Below are positions 17,510 to 27,095 of a DNA stretch of 55,307 nt, piece after piece. The notes under the pieces are model-generated. The model ran no database searches and was not told the DNA's origin. It was given only the letters and a program-made list of their open reading frames with translations. Source of the DNA: Nigrospora sphaerica (lineage: Eukaryota > Ascomycota > Sordariomycetes > Amphisphaeriales > Apiosporaceae); NCBI GenBank assembly GCA_018287875.1, contig JAGVVL010000033.1, positions 1 to 55,307 on the forward strand, in the 5' to 3' direction. Numbering within the stretch: the first letter of the stretch is position 1; each line of letters starts with the position of its first letter. A program made the translations under genes and the position numbers.

Positions 17510-20226
17510 TAGTGATATAGTGTATTGGATATAGAAAAATATTTATATAAATATAAGTATACAAAGAAACTATTAAGGATCCCTAGCTATGTATTAAAGA
17601 GTATTTTTAAGTTATGAATTAATCAAAACATATAAACTCTTAGAGAAATTAAGTAATAAACGAAAGCGAATTGAAATATCTTAGTAGCTTCAGGAAAAGA
17701 AATCAAACGAGATTCTACGATTAGTGTGAATGAAAGTAGAGCAGCCTATATACAATATGAGTATATTAATAAGTAAAATGGATGAAAACCTGTTTGAATA
17801 TTAAGGGAACCTTCCTCTAAGGCTAAATATAATACATCAGCGACAGCGAATAAGTACCGTGAGGGAACGGGTGAAATAGTGGTTTTATAAGCAGCTCGAG
17901 CTGGTTAAAAAGTAAGAGCGTACCTTTTGCATAATGGGTCACCAAGTTAACATTAGATGCGAGCGTAATTGCGCGTAGTTAAAACGATGATCAAAAAATG
18001 AATTAGTGTCTAAAGTTAGACCCGAAGCTAGGTGATCTTACTACAATCAGGATTATAAAAGTCCGAACCGGTTATTGTGGCAAAAATATCGGAAGAATTG
18101 TGGTAAGTGAGTGAAAGACAATCCTGACCTAGATAGCTGGTTTTCTGCGAAACCTATAATAGTAGGCAATTTTAGTAACATCTTAGCAGGTACAGAACTT
18201 CATCTCAGACAGGATGTAGAAAAATTATGTTATAGGTTTAGGCGTATCCTAATCCCTAAAAGGAAAGGGATCATAAACTTATAGTATAATAAACATCTTA
18301 TTTTGTACAGATCGGGGATCGTAGAGATTTTATCGGTGAGATTGTAGACTCGGAATGGCAATAATGAATACTGAATTATCAGACATAGAATGATAAGGTT
18401 GTATGTCAAAAGGAAACAGCCCAGAACATAGGTTAAGGTTCCTAAATCGTTATCAAGTGAAATTAAGAAAGTTTTTATTTAAGCCGACAAGGAGATGGGC
18501 TTAGAAGCAGCCATAATTCAAAGACCTCGTAATAGAGCGCTTGTTAATTTTTAAAAGCATCGAAAATTTAACGGATCTAAATAATGTACCGATACCTTGT
18601 CCATATTAGATTATAATAGAATAATATCTTCATCCCTCGAAAGCGAGGGATGAAGATTATAATCTTTACTGGGGTAGCAGAACATTGAGTAAACATGAAG
18701 CATTATTATTATTTTTATAATAAATGTGTTAGTAAAAAGTTTAAGGCTTTTTATTTACAGTATACTCAAGAGAGAATGGTGACATGAGTAACAAAAAAGA
18801 AGTTCGGGGGCTAAAGGGTGCATCATGATGCGTCCTCCTGAGCACTCGCCTAAAGCTTATGGTTTTATTTAAAGTAACGGCCTCTAAGTTATCACTTCCA
18901 AAGGTTGAAACGATGAGAAAATCTTATTACTTAAATGACAACATTTTTGACTAAGTGGAAAGTGTGCTGGAAAAAATAAGTAATATATCTTATTAAACAA
19001 TAAGATGAAGAAAAACCGTACCTAGAAACTGTGACAAGTAAGCTAGTGTAGAATACGAAGGCGTAAATGAGCTAACAATCATAAAGGAACTCGGCAAACT
19101 GACTACCATAACTTCGGGATAAGGAGGACTCAGTCGCTCCGTTTTGATAGTTTTACTGTTAAAATGGTTACGATGGAAGGAGCATGAAATAATGTTGTAC
19201 GACTGTTTAATTAAAACAAAGCACTTTGCATTACGACTTAAGTCTAAGTATAGAGTGTGATTTCTGCCCGGTGCCGGCTGGCTAACGAAAATAACTAACT
19301 TTAAAAGGTTTGGTACTGTAGGAACCCCGGTTAATGGCGGCCTTAGCGTGAGGGTCCTAAGGTAGCGGAATACCTTGACTGTTAAATGCAGTCTTTGCAT
19401 GAATGATGTAACGATACAACAGCTGTCTCTATGATTGACTCAGTGAAATTGGCATAACTGTGCAGATACAGTTTACCTCTAGTTAGACGAGAAGACCCTA
19501 TGCAGCTTTACTGTTACTAATTATTAGGTATGGTTGGGGACAAATTTTAGTAAATAAGGTAATTGATCAGATACAAATGTAATACCTTTATTATGGGGAT
19601 CGTATTGTGAGGATTATTTAATCCCCACCTTTTCCTAACCAGAAAAGTGTAACCTTAGAAAGGAAAAATTGCTAGGAGACAGTTTATGCGGGGCACAGAC
19701 CCCACAAAGAGTAAATGGGAGTGTCCAAATATGTTATATGTCTGTTTTTATATCCCTGTACAGGGATAAGCGTAAGCTAACAGAATGTATCACGGAACAA
19801 ATAATCAGAAATTCTGGTTATTTTTTTGTTTGTAATATTAGATAGCATTATGCTATATTCTATCATATATATGTATAGATGTACAAGCTAGACAGTAATA
19901 TGTCTAAATATTGGCGTTTCTGTATTTAGATGCTTATAATAGTGTAGACTTACAGGGTATTAATGAGAAAACCAATTTATCGTAGGTAGGATTTTAATTA
20001 TTGTGGAAATAATTGTAGTTGAGATATTACGAAATATTATTCTATTATCTCATTAGTTATTGCATATAATATGCAATAGGTTATGTATGATACTTACCAA
20101 GTTTAATGGCTAAATCTTGCTTAACTGTTTGACCACCAACAAGTCTTACAGTCGCGTAAGCGGGCATAGGATCACAAGACACAACAAGGAAAGGTCTTGG
20201 ATTATTGGAAAAGCTACGCTAGGGAT
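17510..20226 (+). rRNA. rnl: Mitochondrial large-subunit ribosomal RNA, exon 1
   Basis: RNA of the large mitoribosomal subunit, domains I to most of V. Landmarks: taccgtgagggaacgggtga (about 17855-17875), gacccgaagctaggtgatct (18019-18038), the domain IV stretch taaggtagcggaatacctt (19358-19376), and agacgagaagaccctatgca in domain V (about 19484-19503). It ends with gctacgctagggat, equivalent to the bases before E. coli position 2450. The 5' end is approximate. The segment at 19780-20100 is a long AT-rich expansion. Confidence 0.92.
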
Positions 20227-22600
20227 GTTTGTCCTTCAGTGTACAAAAGATACTAAATTTGGCCTTACAAATAAAGGTTAATCCTAGTAATCTTGAAGTA
20301 CATTGTGATTTAATTGGGTAAATTTCAAAGATTACTTAATTATCTACTATTGATATCTAAGTTAATTTGAAGCGAAATTTGTTTTAGCATATAATTTTGA
20401 ATAGCTTGCTAACCTAAACTCAGATCCCGCAAGCTTTATCCTAAACCCTGAAACCAGGGATCAGGGGGCTAGGAGAGAAGGGCTGGGTTATTTTTTATTA
20501 TTAGAAATAATAATAAAAAAATTAGAAGCCGGGGATTAGGTAAGTAAGGAAGAAATTAAAAAACAAAAACGTTCAACGACTAATAGGTGAGTTATGCTAA
20601 CAATAAACCTTGTTTAAAACCCAACATTTTTCATTATGTATAGGGAAGCTAGCCTCCCCAGAAAAAAAATTTTTGAATTTATGAATAATATTATGACACA
20701 ACGCGACAAAAAAAATAATCTGCAGTCCAGTACGTCCTTGGACGGACGAAGGGCTATTATTTTTACGAAAAAATAAATACTCAATATAAATTAGTACCTT
20801 TTAACATAGTAGAAAATCATGTAGGTAAAACTAAATATTTACCCGCGGTTTCTAAAGAATGAAAAAACAGTGTTTATAATTATTCTCCTAAGAATAATAT
20901 AAATTTCCCTGTATATGATTTAAATATAAATTCTTTAATAAGAGGTTATTTTAGTTTATACTTTAATAATAAGTTTTTACAACACAAATATATATCACGT
21001 AGAAAAAAACGTAAATCTTTAACTAGAATTTTTGTAAGTAAAGCGGAAATAAAACATACTAACGAAAAAGCTATAATTACTCTTTATGTTTATAATAGAG
21101 AAAGGTTCGTTTTATTGAAAAAAATAAGAAAATTACAGAAATTTTGAGGATCCAACGTAAAAAAAAATTAGCTTTCTGGCAGATAAATGATGAAATTTAC
21201 TTTCATTATTTACAGGCAAGTTCTTCTAAAGAGCTTGAAAGTATAAAATATAATAATAATTATTTATCTTTACTACCTAGATTAAAATTTAGGTTTGATC
21301 GTAATAACCTCCAGATAAATTCTAGATTTTATGCTCGTAATAAGCGTTTTTCAAACAAGTAAAAATTTTTTCTACGATTAGAAGATTAAGATTAAGATTA
21401 AGTTTAAACAAATATAAATTTGAAGATAAATTTATATTCAAGTTAAGTCAGTTAATAAGTCAATATTATGGTAAGAAAGTAGAATTTAATATAGTTAATT
21501 TAAAATCTGTAGCTTATAATAGTGATATATTTACTGAAATATTAACATTAAAATTAAGAAAAAATAATTCTACACCTATGGGTAGAATGAATTCTTTACT
21601 TTCTAGAATTCATTTACCTAAAGTAAATAATATTATAGAAAGGGGTAGACTAGCAAAAGCGGTAGATTTCGAGTTAATAGAGAATAAATATAAAAATCTG
21701 AATATAAATTCTATATTAGGTAAAGAGGCAAGCGCGAACCCCAAAGGGGATAAGGGAAGCTCTAATGAAGATAATTTAAATAAATTATTATATAACATAT
21801 ATTATAAAACTATTTTAACTAATTCTGTTCTTCCTGATTCTCAGGTTAATTTTTTGAAAAAAAAATTAGCGAAGCCTCTTCGGACCCAGCAGGAGGGGCG
21901 AAGCCTCATGGAGGGCTTGCGCCTTCTAATAAATGAGGATATCAGGTAAACAAAGCTTATTTTTAAAATTACGTGATATTATATTTGAAAATATAAAATA
22001 TAAAGCTATGGGTGGTGCTAGATTAATAGTTAAAGGAAGATTAACTAAACGTTATAGAGCTGATAGAGCTCTATATAAATTGAAGTGGAAAGGTGGTCTT
22101 AAGAACATCGATTCTTCATTTAAAGGGTTGACAACAGTTCACCATTTAGGTTACCTAGATTCAAATGTTACAAAATCTTCTATGGTTAGTAAGAGAAAAA
22201 TTGGAAGCTTTGGAGTAAGAGCTTGAATAAGTGGAAAAAATTAATCTACTATGAGTTCCCTTTCGCAAACCCCTGATCCACCCCTAAACCCCCTCGGGGG
22301 TTTAGGGGTGATTATGGGCTAAGAGAATATATCGCATGAAATATACATAAAAGAAAAATGAAGAAATAGTCTGAACCATTTTGTGAAAAATGGATATAAG
22401 GCAGTAGTTATCAATCGAGGGTGCTTGCCATTTTTTTTTATTATTTATAATAATAATAAAAAAACCAAGACCTATGGTCTTGGACCTCCCTCTCTCTCGA
22501 CTCTTTTTCCCTCCCCGCATGCGGGGAGGAAAAAAGTACGGAGAGAGGGGGAGGGCGCACACAAAAAATAAGACTAACTGCTCTTTATGATAACAATTTG
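20227..22600 (+). mobile_element. rnl-i1: Group I intron in rnl carrying rps3
   Basis: Splits the peptidyl-transferase region between ctagggat and aacaggctaatttg, the classic fungal 2449-type site whose intron hosts rps3 in Pezizomycotina. Core pieces: ttcaacgactaataggtgag (20571-20590) and gaaatagtctgaacca (22361-22376). It ends ttg before exon 2. GC hairpins have invaded at 20400-20540, 22260-22320 and 22430-22560. Confidence 0.85.
20681..22244 (+). CDS. rps3: Ribosomal protein S3 (intron-encoded, frame-broken)
   Basis: Small-subunit mitoribosome protein of the fungal Rps3/S5 family. Chosen start ATG 20681 (MNNIMTQRDKKNN). The conserved stretches are FNIVENHVGKTKYLPAVSKE, VYDLNINSLIRGYFSLYFNN, VSKAEIKHTNEKAIITLYVY, IQRKKKLAFWQINDEIYF, and the C-terminal MGGARLIVKGRLTKRYRADR with ALYKLKWKGGLKN. 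Stop TAA 22242-22244. Four frame breaks lie near 20766, 21162, 21360 and 21945, three fitting one missing base in an A or T context. Element B is embedded near the N-terminus (about 20722) and another GC insert lies at about 21860-21930. The family is essential, so sequence error is a leading explanation. Confidence 0.85.
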
Positions 22601-23045
22601 AACAGGCTAATTTGCGCAAGAGTGTGCAAAATGAGTGCGCGGTTTGGCACCTCGATGTCGGCTTTTATCCTCATGGATGCAGAAACTATGTAGGGTACGA
22701 CTGTTCGTCGATTAAAAAGTTACATGAGCTGGGTTAAATACGTCGTGAGACAGTATGGTTTCTATCTTCTAGAGGGAATTAGAATATAATAAGGAATATC
22801 CTATGTACGAAAGAACTTGGTATATTAATTTATTAATATTTAAATGATAAAATTATTAATCTCTGGTTTACCTGTTGTTTATATGTCTAAAAAAATTTTT
22901 TAGACTATCATACTTTCACTTGAGTAGTTAAGATAGTATAGGCACGGCAGGAAGCTATGTTAGTCAAAGATAAGTGCTGAAAGCATCTAGGCACGAAACT
23001 TACCTTAAGATATTTCTTAAATATACGTAATATAACATTACAAAC
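22601..23045 (+). rRNA. rnl: Mitochondrial large-subunit ribosomal RNA, exon 2
   Basis: 3' part of rnl. Begins aacaggctaatttg, then gcggtttggcacctcgatgt (22638-22657), gctgggttaaatacgtcgtg (22729-22748), the sarcin-ricin loop tgtacgaaagaacttgg (22803-22819), and gctgaaagcatctaggcacg (22977-22996). The 3' end is approximate, set just after the last recognisable helix. Confidence 0.9.
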
Positions 23046-23676
23046 ATAATAAATGACAAAATTGTCATTTACCTTGCCCCTGGTAGCAAACCAGCCACTG
23101 GTAGTAAACCACCAGCTTCCTATTTTTTAACGGATACGGAGGACCGGGGGGAACCACATTATGGTTATAGGCTTTATTTGTAAGAATCTAGAGATTAAAA
23201 GGAATAAAGTACTAATTTTGTAACTAACTAAATATTTTCTTTATATCATATATCATTTTGGTTATTTTTAGCCCTTAGTCCTGATCCCAGCCCTCTCTCT
23301 CTTTTATTAGAGAGGGGCTGAGGATAAAGACTAATGGGCTTATTTTTTATAATAATTCAAAAAATTATTATAATAATTCAAAAAATAACGCAAGCTTGCC
23401 GGTTATTTTTTTTGCCCTCCCCGCAAGGGAGGGAAAAAAATGGGGTAATGCATTAGTCGTTTTTGACTAATTTTTCCCCAGGAAAAAAAAATAATGGAAC
23501 ACGGAGCAAGCTCCCCCGGGGGTCGGGAGGAGGGGGTCCGGGTATGGGATAAGGGCTGCGGGTTATTTTTTTCCCTCCTTTGCGGGAGGGAAAAAAATTC
23601 GCAAGCTCGGGTATGAGGATATAAAGATATAAGAAAGGATTAAGGAGGATGAGAATAATTATGGTTAAAAGCTGAG
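23046..23676. repeat. Spacer between rnl and the second tRNA cluster
   Basis: Starts with aataaatgacaaaattgtca and a tandem-like pair, cctggtagcaaaccagccac then tggtagtaaaccaccagc (about 23082-23120). From 23280 on it is hairpin mosaic, including ataattcaaaaaattattat and the taatgcattagtcg...taatggaacacggagcaagc element (about 23445-23512). No gene. Confidence 0.65.
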
Positions 23677-23747
23677 GCCTGATTAGCATAAAAGTAATGC
23701 AATTGTTTTGTAATCAATTGAAGCAAGTGCGATACTTGCATCGGGCT
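23677..23747 (+). tRNA. trnT: tRNA-Thr (TGT)
   Basis: Acceptor gcctgat/atcgggc, anticodon loop ttTGTaa in stem attgt/tcaat (inner T-T pair), T arm intact. First of the 3' rnl tRNA cluster. Confidence 0.88.
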
Positions 23748-23774
23748 AATACATATTACAATCTATGTATAAGA

Positions 23775-23847
23775 GGATTAGTCGTCTAACGGTTAAGACA
23801 TTGTACTTTCTCTACTGAGACTGCGGGTTCGAATCCCGTCTAATCTA
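23775..23847 (+). tRNA. trnE: tRNA-Glu (TTC)
   Basis: Acceptor ggattag/ctaatct, anticodon loop ctTTCtc, T arm gcggg-ttcgaat-cccgt. Confidence 0.9.
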
Positions 23848-23927
23848 ATTTAATTGTAAGTCAAGAGCGTATGGTAAGGCTTTTTATATGTCAGCATATT
23901 TCACGGTTTCGCTTCTAGTTATACTAG

Positions 23928-23998
23928 TGCGGTTTAGTGTAAGAGTAACATATTTGGCTCATGACCAAATGATATAGGTGCAAATCCTTTATCCGCAT
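23928..23998 (+). tRNA. trnM: tRNA-Met (CAT), copy 1
   Basis: Acceptor tgcggtt/atccgca, anticodon stem tttgg/ccaaa with loop ctCATga. The T-A tip pair and strong anticodon stem would suit an initiator, but the G-C runs typical of initiators are absent, so assignment is open. Confidence 0.88.
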
Positions 23999-24003
23999 TG
24001 CAG

Positions 24004-24827
24004 GGAAAGTGTAGAAAGTGTTCTAGGTATTAGGCTTTTCTGATTTGTAGTGATATACATAATAATCTCCTGCGCTTTTTGCCTTATATCCCATCCCATC
24101 TTTTCTCCCGGTCACGACCCACCTCTCTCATTAAAAAGAGAGGGGGGTGGGGTATGGGCTTATCCCATATCCCTATACCCCACCCCCTCGGCACCCCCGC
24201 AAGCTAGCTTGCGGGGCGGGTGGGGGGGAGGGGGAGCTGGAACGCCCAGAAGAGGCGTTCCAGTCCCTTATTATCCCCTTGCTTAGAAGCCGCCCAGGGG
24301 TCAGGGCGGAGCCGGCTACGCCCGGGCGAAGCCAGAAGCCAGGTTATTTTTTTATTATTAGAAATAATAATAAAAAAAATTAGAAGCCAGTTCCCTCTAA
24401 TTTTTTTACCCTCCTGATCCCGACCCCTCCGTACTTTTTTTAAAGTACGGAGGGGCTTTTTTTTTGAATTATTAGAATAATTCAAAAAATTAGACCCCAG
24501 GGCGCAAGCGTAGGGTAAAAAAAATAACCAAGACCATAGGTCTTGGACCTGGGTCGAAGGAGGGGGATAAGAAGGGCTATAGAAATAAGCTTTCAAAAAA
24601 TTAGGCACTAAATCCTTCGCTGCCCTCTCTCTGAACCCCTCAAACTTGGGGGTTCAGAGGAGGAATCATCACTTTGTGACGCTAGTTGTGTAGAAGGGGT
24701 GGGGTAAGTTCTCATCCCATAACTAAAATAATTAAAACCAATAAGCAAGTAGCCTTTAAGAATAAATGATACTATATAAAAATAACAAATAAAGACATAA
24801 AATAATAAAGAATACTTTATATAAATG
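24004..24827. repeat. Hairpin mosaic inside the tRNA cluster
   Basis: No gene. Includes a ctctcattaaaaagagaggg hairpin at 24124, ggaacgcccagaagaggcgttcc (24239-24261), a gcttgcggggcgggtggggg run, AT hairpin at about 24350-24378, ccgtactttttttaaagtacgg, and caagaccataggtcttgg (24531-24548). From 24700 to 24827 it is AT-rich leader. Confidence 0.75.
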
Positions 24828-24898
24828 AGGCTATAGCTTAATTGGTAAAGCGTATTGCTCATGACAATAAAAATAAGTGTTCAAGTCACTTTAGCCTT
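24828..24898 (+). tRNA. trnM: tRNA-Met (CAT), copy 2
   Basis: Acceptor aggctat/ttagcct with one T-T at the base, anticodon loop ctCATga in stem tattg/caata, T loop ttcaagt. It differs throughout from the other two CAT tRNAs, so it is not a recent duplicate. Confidence 0.85.
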
Positions 24899-24900
24899 AA

Positions 24901-24981
24901 TCCGAGTGCTGGAATAGGTAGACAGTGCAAGCTTAAGTTTTGTTGATGAATAATCATGGACGTTCAAGTCGTCTCTCGGAT
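24901..24981 (+). tRNA. trnL: tRNA-Leu (TAA)
   Basis: Class II. Acceptor tccgagt/tctcgga, anticodon loop ctTAAgt in stem gcaag/tttgt, long variable arm, T loop ttcaagt. Only 2 nt after trnM. Confidence 0.88.
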
Positions 24982-25000
24982 AATAAAAACTTTTTTACTA

Positions 25001-25042
25001 TATTGGTTTGGAAGAGGATTAAACTTCTCTTCCAAACCAATA
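25001..25042 (+). terminator. Perfect stem-loop between trnL and trnA
   Basis: A 16-bp perfect stem (25001-25016 with 25027-25042) around a 10-nt loop, starting tattggtttggaagag. It may act in RNA processing or stability; fungal mitochondrial terminators are not well defined, so the role is inference. Confidence 0.45.
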
Positions 25043-25108
25043 CTTCCCCTCTCTCTTTTTATACTTTTTTTAAGTCGAGAGAGGGGCTGGGGGAAAAGGT
25101 AAAATAAA

Positions 25109-25180
25109 GGGGATATAGTTTAGTTGGTAAAACTGCAATTTTGCATATTGTTGTCTTAGGTTCGATTCCTAATATCTCCA
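25109..25180 (+). tRNA. trnA: tRNA-Ala (TGC)
   Basis: Acceptor ggggata/tatctcc, anticodon stem gcaat/attgt with loop ttTGCat, T arm cttag-gttcgat-tccta. Confidence 0.92.
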
Positions 25181-25250
25181 ATTTAACTTTAGAGGGAACT
25201 AGGCTTAATATAGCCAGCCTAGTATGCTTATAGTTAAAATATAATAAGAA

Positions 25251-25323
25251 GCCTAAGAAGCTCAAATGGTTGAGCAGAGAACTGAAGTTTCTTTGGTTGT
25301 AGGTTCGAGTCCTACCTTAGGCA
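25251..25323 (+). tRNA. trnF: tRNA-Phe (GAA)
   Basis: Acceptor gcctaag/cttaggc pairs perfectly; anticodon loop ctGAAgt; T arm gtagg-ttcgagt-cctac. Confidence 0.93.
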
Positions 25324-25329
25324 ATAAAA

Positions 25330-25409
25330 GGGGATGGTGGAATTGGTAAACACGAATAACTTAGGATTATTTGATCGTGAGATTGTGCAGGTTCAAGTCC
25401 TGTTCCCCT
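25330..25409 (+). tRNA. trnL: tRNA-Leu (TAG)
   Basis: Class II. Acceptor ggggatg/gttcccc, anticodon stem aataa/ttatt with loop ctTAGga, long variable arm, T arm gcagg-ttcaagt-cctgt. Confidence 0.9.
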
Positions 25410-26016
25410 TAGTCGATTTATTTTCTAGAAACCCGCAAGCTTTATCCCCCTGAACTCCGCTTATCCCTTACCCGGCCAAGCTTGCTCCCCCGTTATTTTT
25501 TTTTTATTATTATAAATAATAAAAAAAAATGGGGTCTAATGCATTAGTCGTTTTTGACTAATTTTTTCCCCTCATGAACCCCCGCAAGCTTGCGGGGGGG
25601 GTTCAGGGAGGAAAAAAAATGGGAACACGGAGCAAGCACCCCTGAAGGACAAATAGTTATTAAATCTTCAGGTAAATTCCTAAAGAAAGGTGCTATCATA
25701 TCCCTAACCCCTCGCCCTCTCTCGACCCTAAGAGAGAGGGTGCATCACTCTCTACAGAGAGTGACGCTTGCAGGGGGTGTGTGGTGATTATTTAAGTTTA
25801 TTACACCTGACGGTTAGAAGAAGACTGCGTGACGGTAAATCTATCAAGTTTAACTCCAGATTAGTGTATGTTAGCTACTTCGTAGCTAACATTAATTAGT
25901 GATTAGTTATTAATAGTGAATGTATACTGCTAGCTGCTTAGAGTTAGTTGCTGTTGAAACTTGGAAGCCGTGGTTTCGATTGTTAATATACTTTTTAAAT
26001 AAAGTAAAAGATTCTA
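25410..26016. repeat. Spacer between trnL and trnQ
   Basis: 25430-25790 is hairpin mosaic: AT hairpin at 25500, taatgcattagtcg...gggaacacggagcaagc element, ccccgcaagcttgcggggg, and the aagagagagggtgcatcact element at 25730-25765. 25800-26016 is unique AT-rich sequence with a gttagctacttcgtagctaac hairpin at about 25868. No gene recognised. Confidence 0.65.
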
Positions 26017-26085
26017 TGTTGTGGACTAATGGGTAAGTCATAAATTTTTGGTATTTACAATTGAGTGTTCGAGTCACTCCAACAT
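26017..26085 (+). tRNA. trnQ: tRNA-Gln (TTG)
   Basis: Acceptor tgttgtg/tccaaca (one mismatch), anticodon stem taaat/attta with loop ttTTGgt, T arm gagtg-ttcgagt-cactc. Confidence 0.87.
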
Positions 26086-26825
26086 AAAAGTCAAGCGTAA
26101 GCTTCTTTTTCCTCTTAATTATCCTTTCCTCGGTACCTTAAAGAGGGCTTCGCCCTCCTAGTAATTTTAGACCTTTTCATGTATTGTTTATTCTTTGCTA
26201 GCGGCCCCTCTCCCTTTCGCAAGGGGGAAAGGACTAGCCTAAGAAAATCGAAGATTTTTCTAAGGCTAGGGCTGACCCCTTAGCTCGCTGACCCCCTCCT
26301 GACCCCCTCGACCCTTTTTATCCCTCCCGGCCCCCTAGGAAAAAAGTACCGAGGGTATGGGTCGAATAAAAAAATACTTCGGCTTAAACCGTCTAGCGGT
26401 CCCTAGTCCGGCCTTAGAAAAAGGGTCGAAAGGAGAGAGGTTAGGCTGCATCTTCCCGCACTTTGTTAATGCCTTAGGGACGCTTGTAAGGATAAAAATA
26501 TCAGGTTTCTAGAGATGAAAAGAATAACTAATCAGACACCTAGTTTAAATAATTTAAAGTTTTAGGGGTTTCTCTTAATAATCATCTTGTATCCTTATTA
26601 TCTCTTTTATCCTTGTATCCTAGATAAGGGATACAAGGACTCGTGAAGATATTAGAGGGATACTTTATTTTTATTATCTTTCCTTCATATATCCTTTAAT
26701 GGGAGAGGGAGGGATGCATCCTAATCCCTAGGGATTAGGATGCATCTACATCCTTTTTTTTTTTATTATTTTTTTTTTAAGGTAAGGGACGCTTAAAAAT
26801 AATAGTTATATATTATAGATCAAAT
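26086..26825. repeat. Spacer between trnQ and trnH
   Basis: 26140-26480 is hairpin mosaic (aaaatcgaagatttttctaa; gtagcggtccctagtccggc-like segments in the same order as near 7860 and 10780). 26560-26760 holds paired ttgtatcc/ggatacaa and catcctaatccctagggattaggatg stems. No gene. Confidence 0.65.
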
Positions 26826-26900
26826 GGAGGATATAGTTCAATAGGTAGAGCGACTGTATGTGGCACAGTAAGTTCCCTGTTCAAGTCAGGGTATCCTCCC
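26826..26900 (+). tRNA. trnH: tRNA-His (GTG)
   Basis: Acceptor ggaggat/atcctcc pairs perfectly; anticodon stem actgt/acagt with loop atGTGgc; T arm ccctg-ttcaagt-caggg. Confidence 0.92.
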
Positions 26901-26909
26901 AAATATTCA

Positions 26910-26981
26910 ATCAGGGTAGTTTAATAGGTTAAAACCTTAATTTCATGCATTAAAGATGAGAATTCGAGTTTCTCTCTGGTT
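26910..26981 (+). tRNA. trnM: tRNA-Met (CAT), copy 3
   Basis: Acceptor atcaggg/ctctggt, anticodon stem ttaat/attaa with loop ttCATgc, T loop ttcgagt. Third distinct CAT tRNA; three per genome is common in this fungal group. Confidence 0.87.
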
Positions 26982-27017
26982 TACAAAAGGTTCTAAATAA
27001 TCCTAATAAATGGGTCT

Positions 27018-27057
27018 AGACTGTTTTTATTTATCTTCAGATAAATAAAAACAGTCT
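27018..27057 (+). promoter_or_regulatory. Perfect 19-bp stem-loop upstream of nad2
   Basis: 27018-27036 and 27039-27057 are exact inverted repeats with a 2-nt loop (tc), starting agactgtttttatttatct. It lies between trnM and the nad2 ATG, 39 nt away. Possibly an RNA-processing signal; function is inference. Confidence 0.5.
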
Positions 27058-27095
27058 GTTTAGGAAGTTTTTGTTTTAATTAAAAAATTTTTTTT

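Noticed and set aside
18993..19400. 135-residue reverse-strand ORF
   Set aside because: Inside rnl domains IV-V; rRNA conservation explains the sequence.
24050..24608. Several Pro/Arg-rich ORFs on both strands
   Set aside because: All are readings of the same palindromic clusters.
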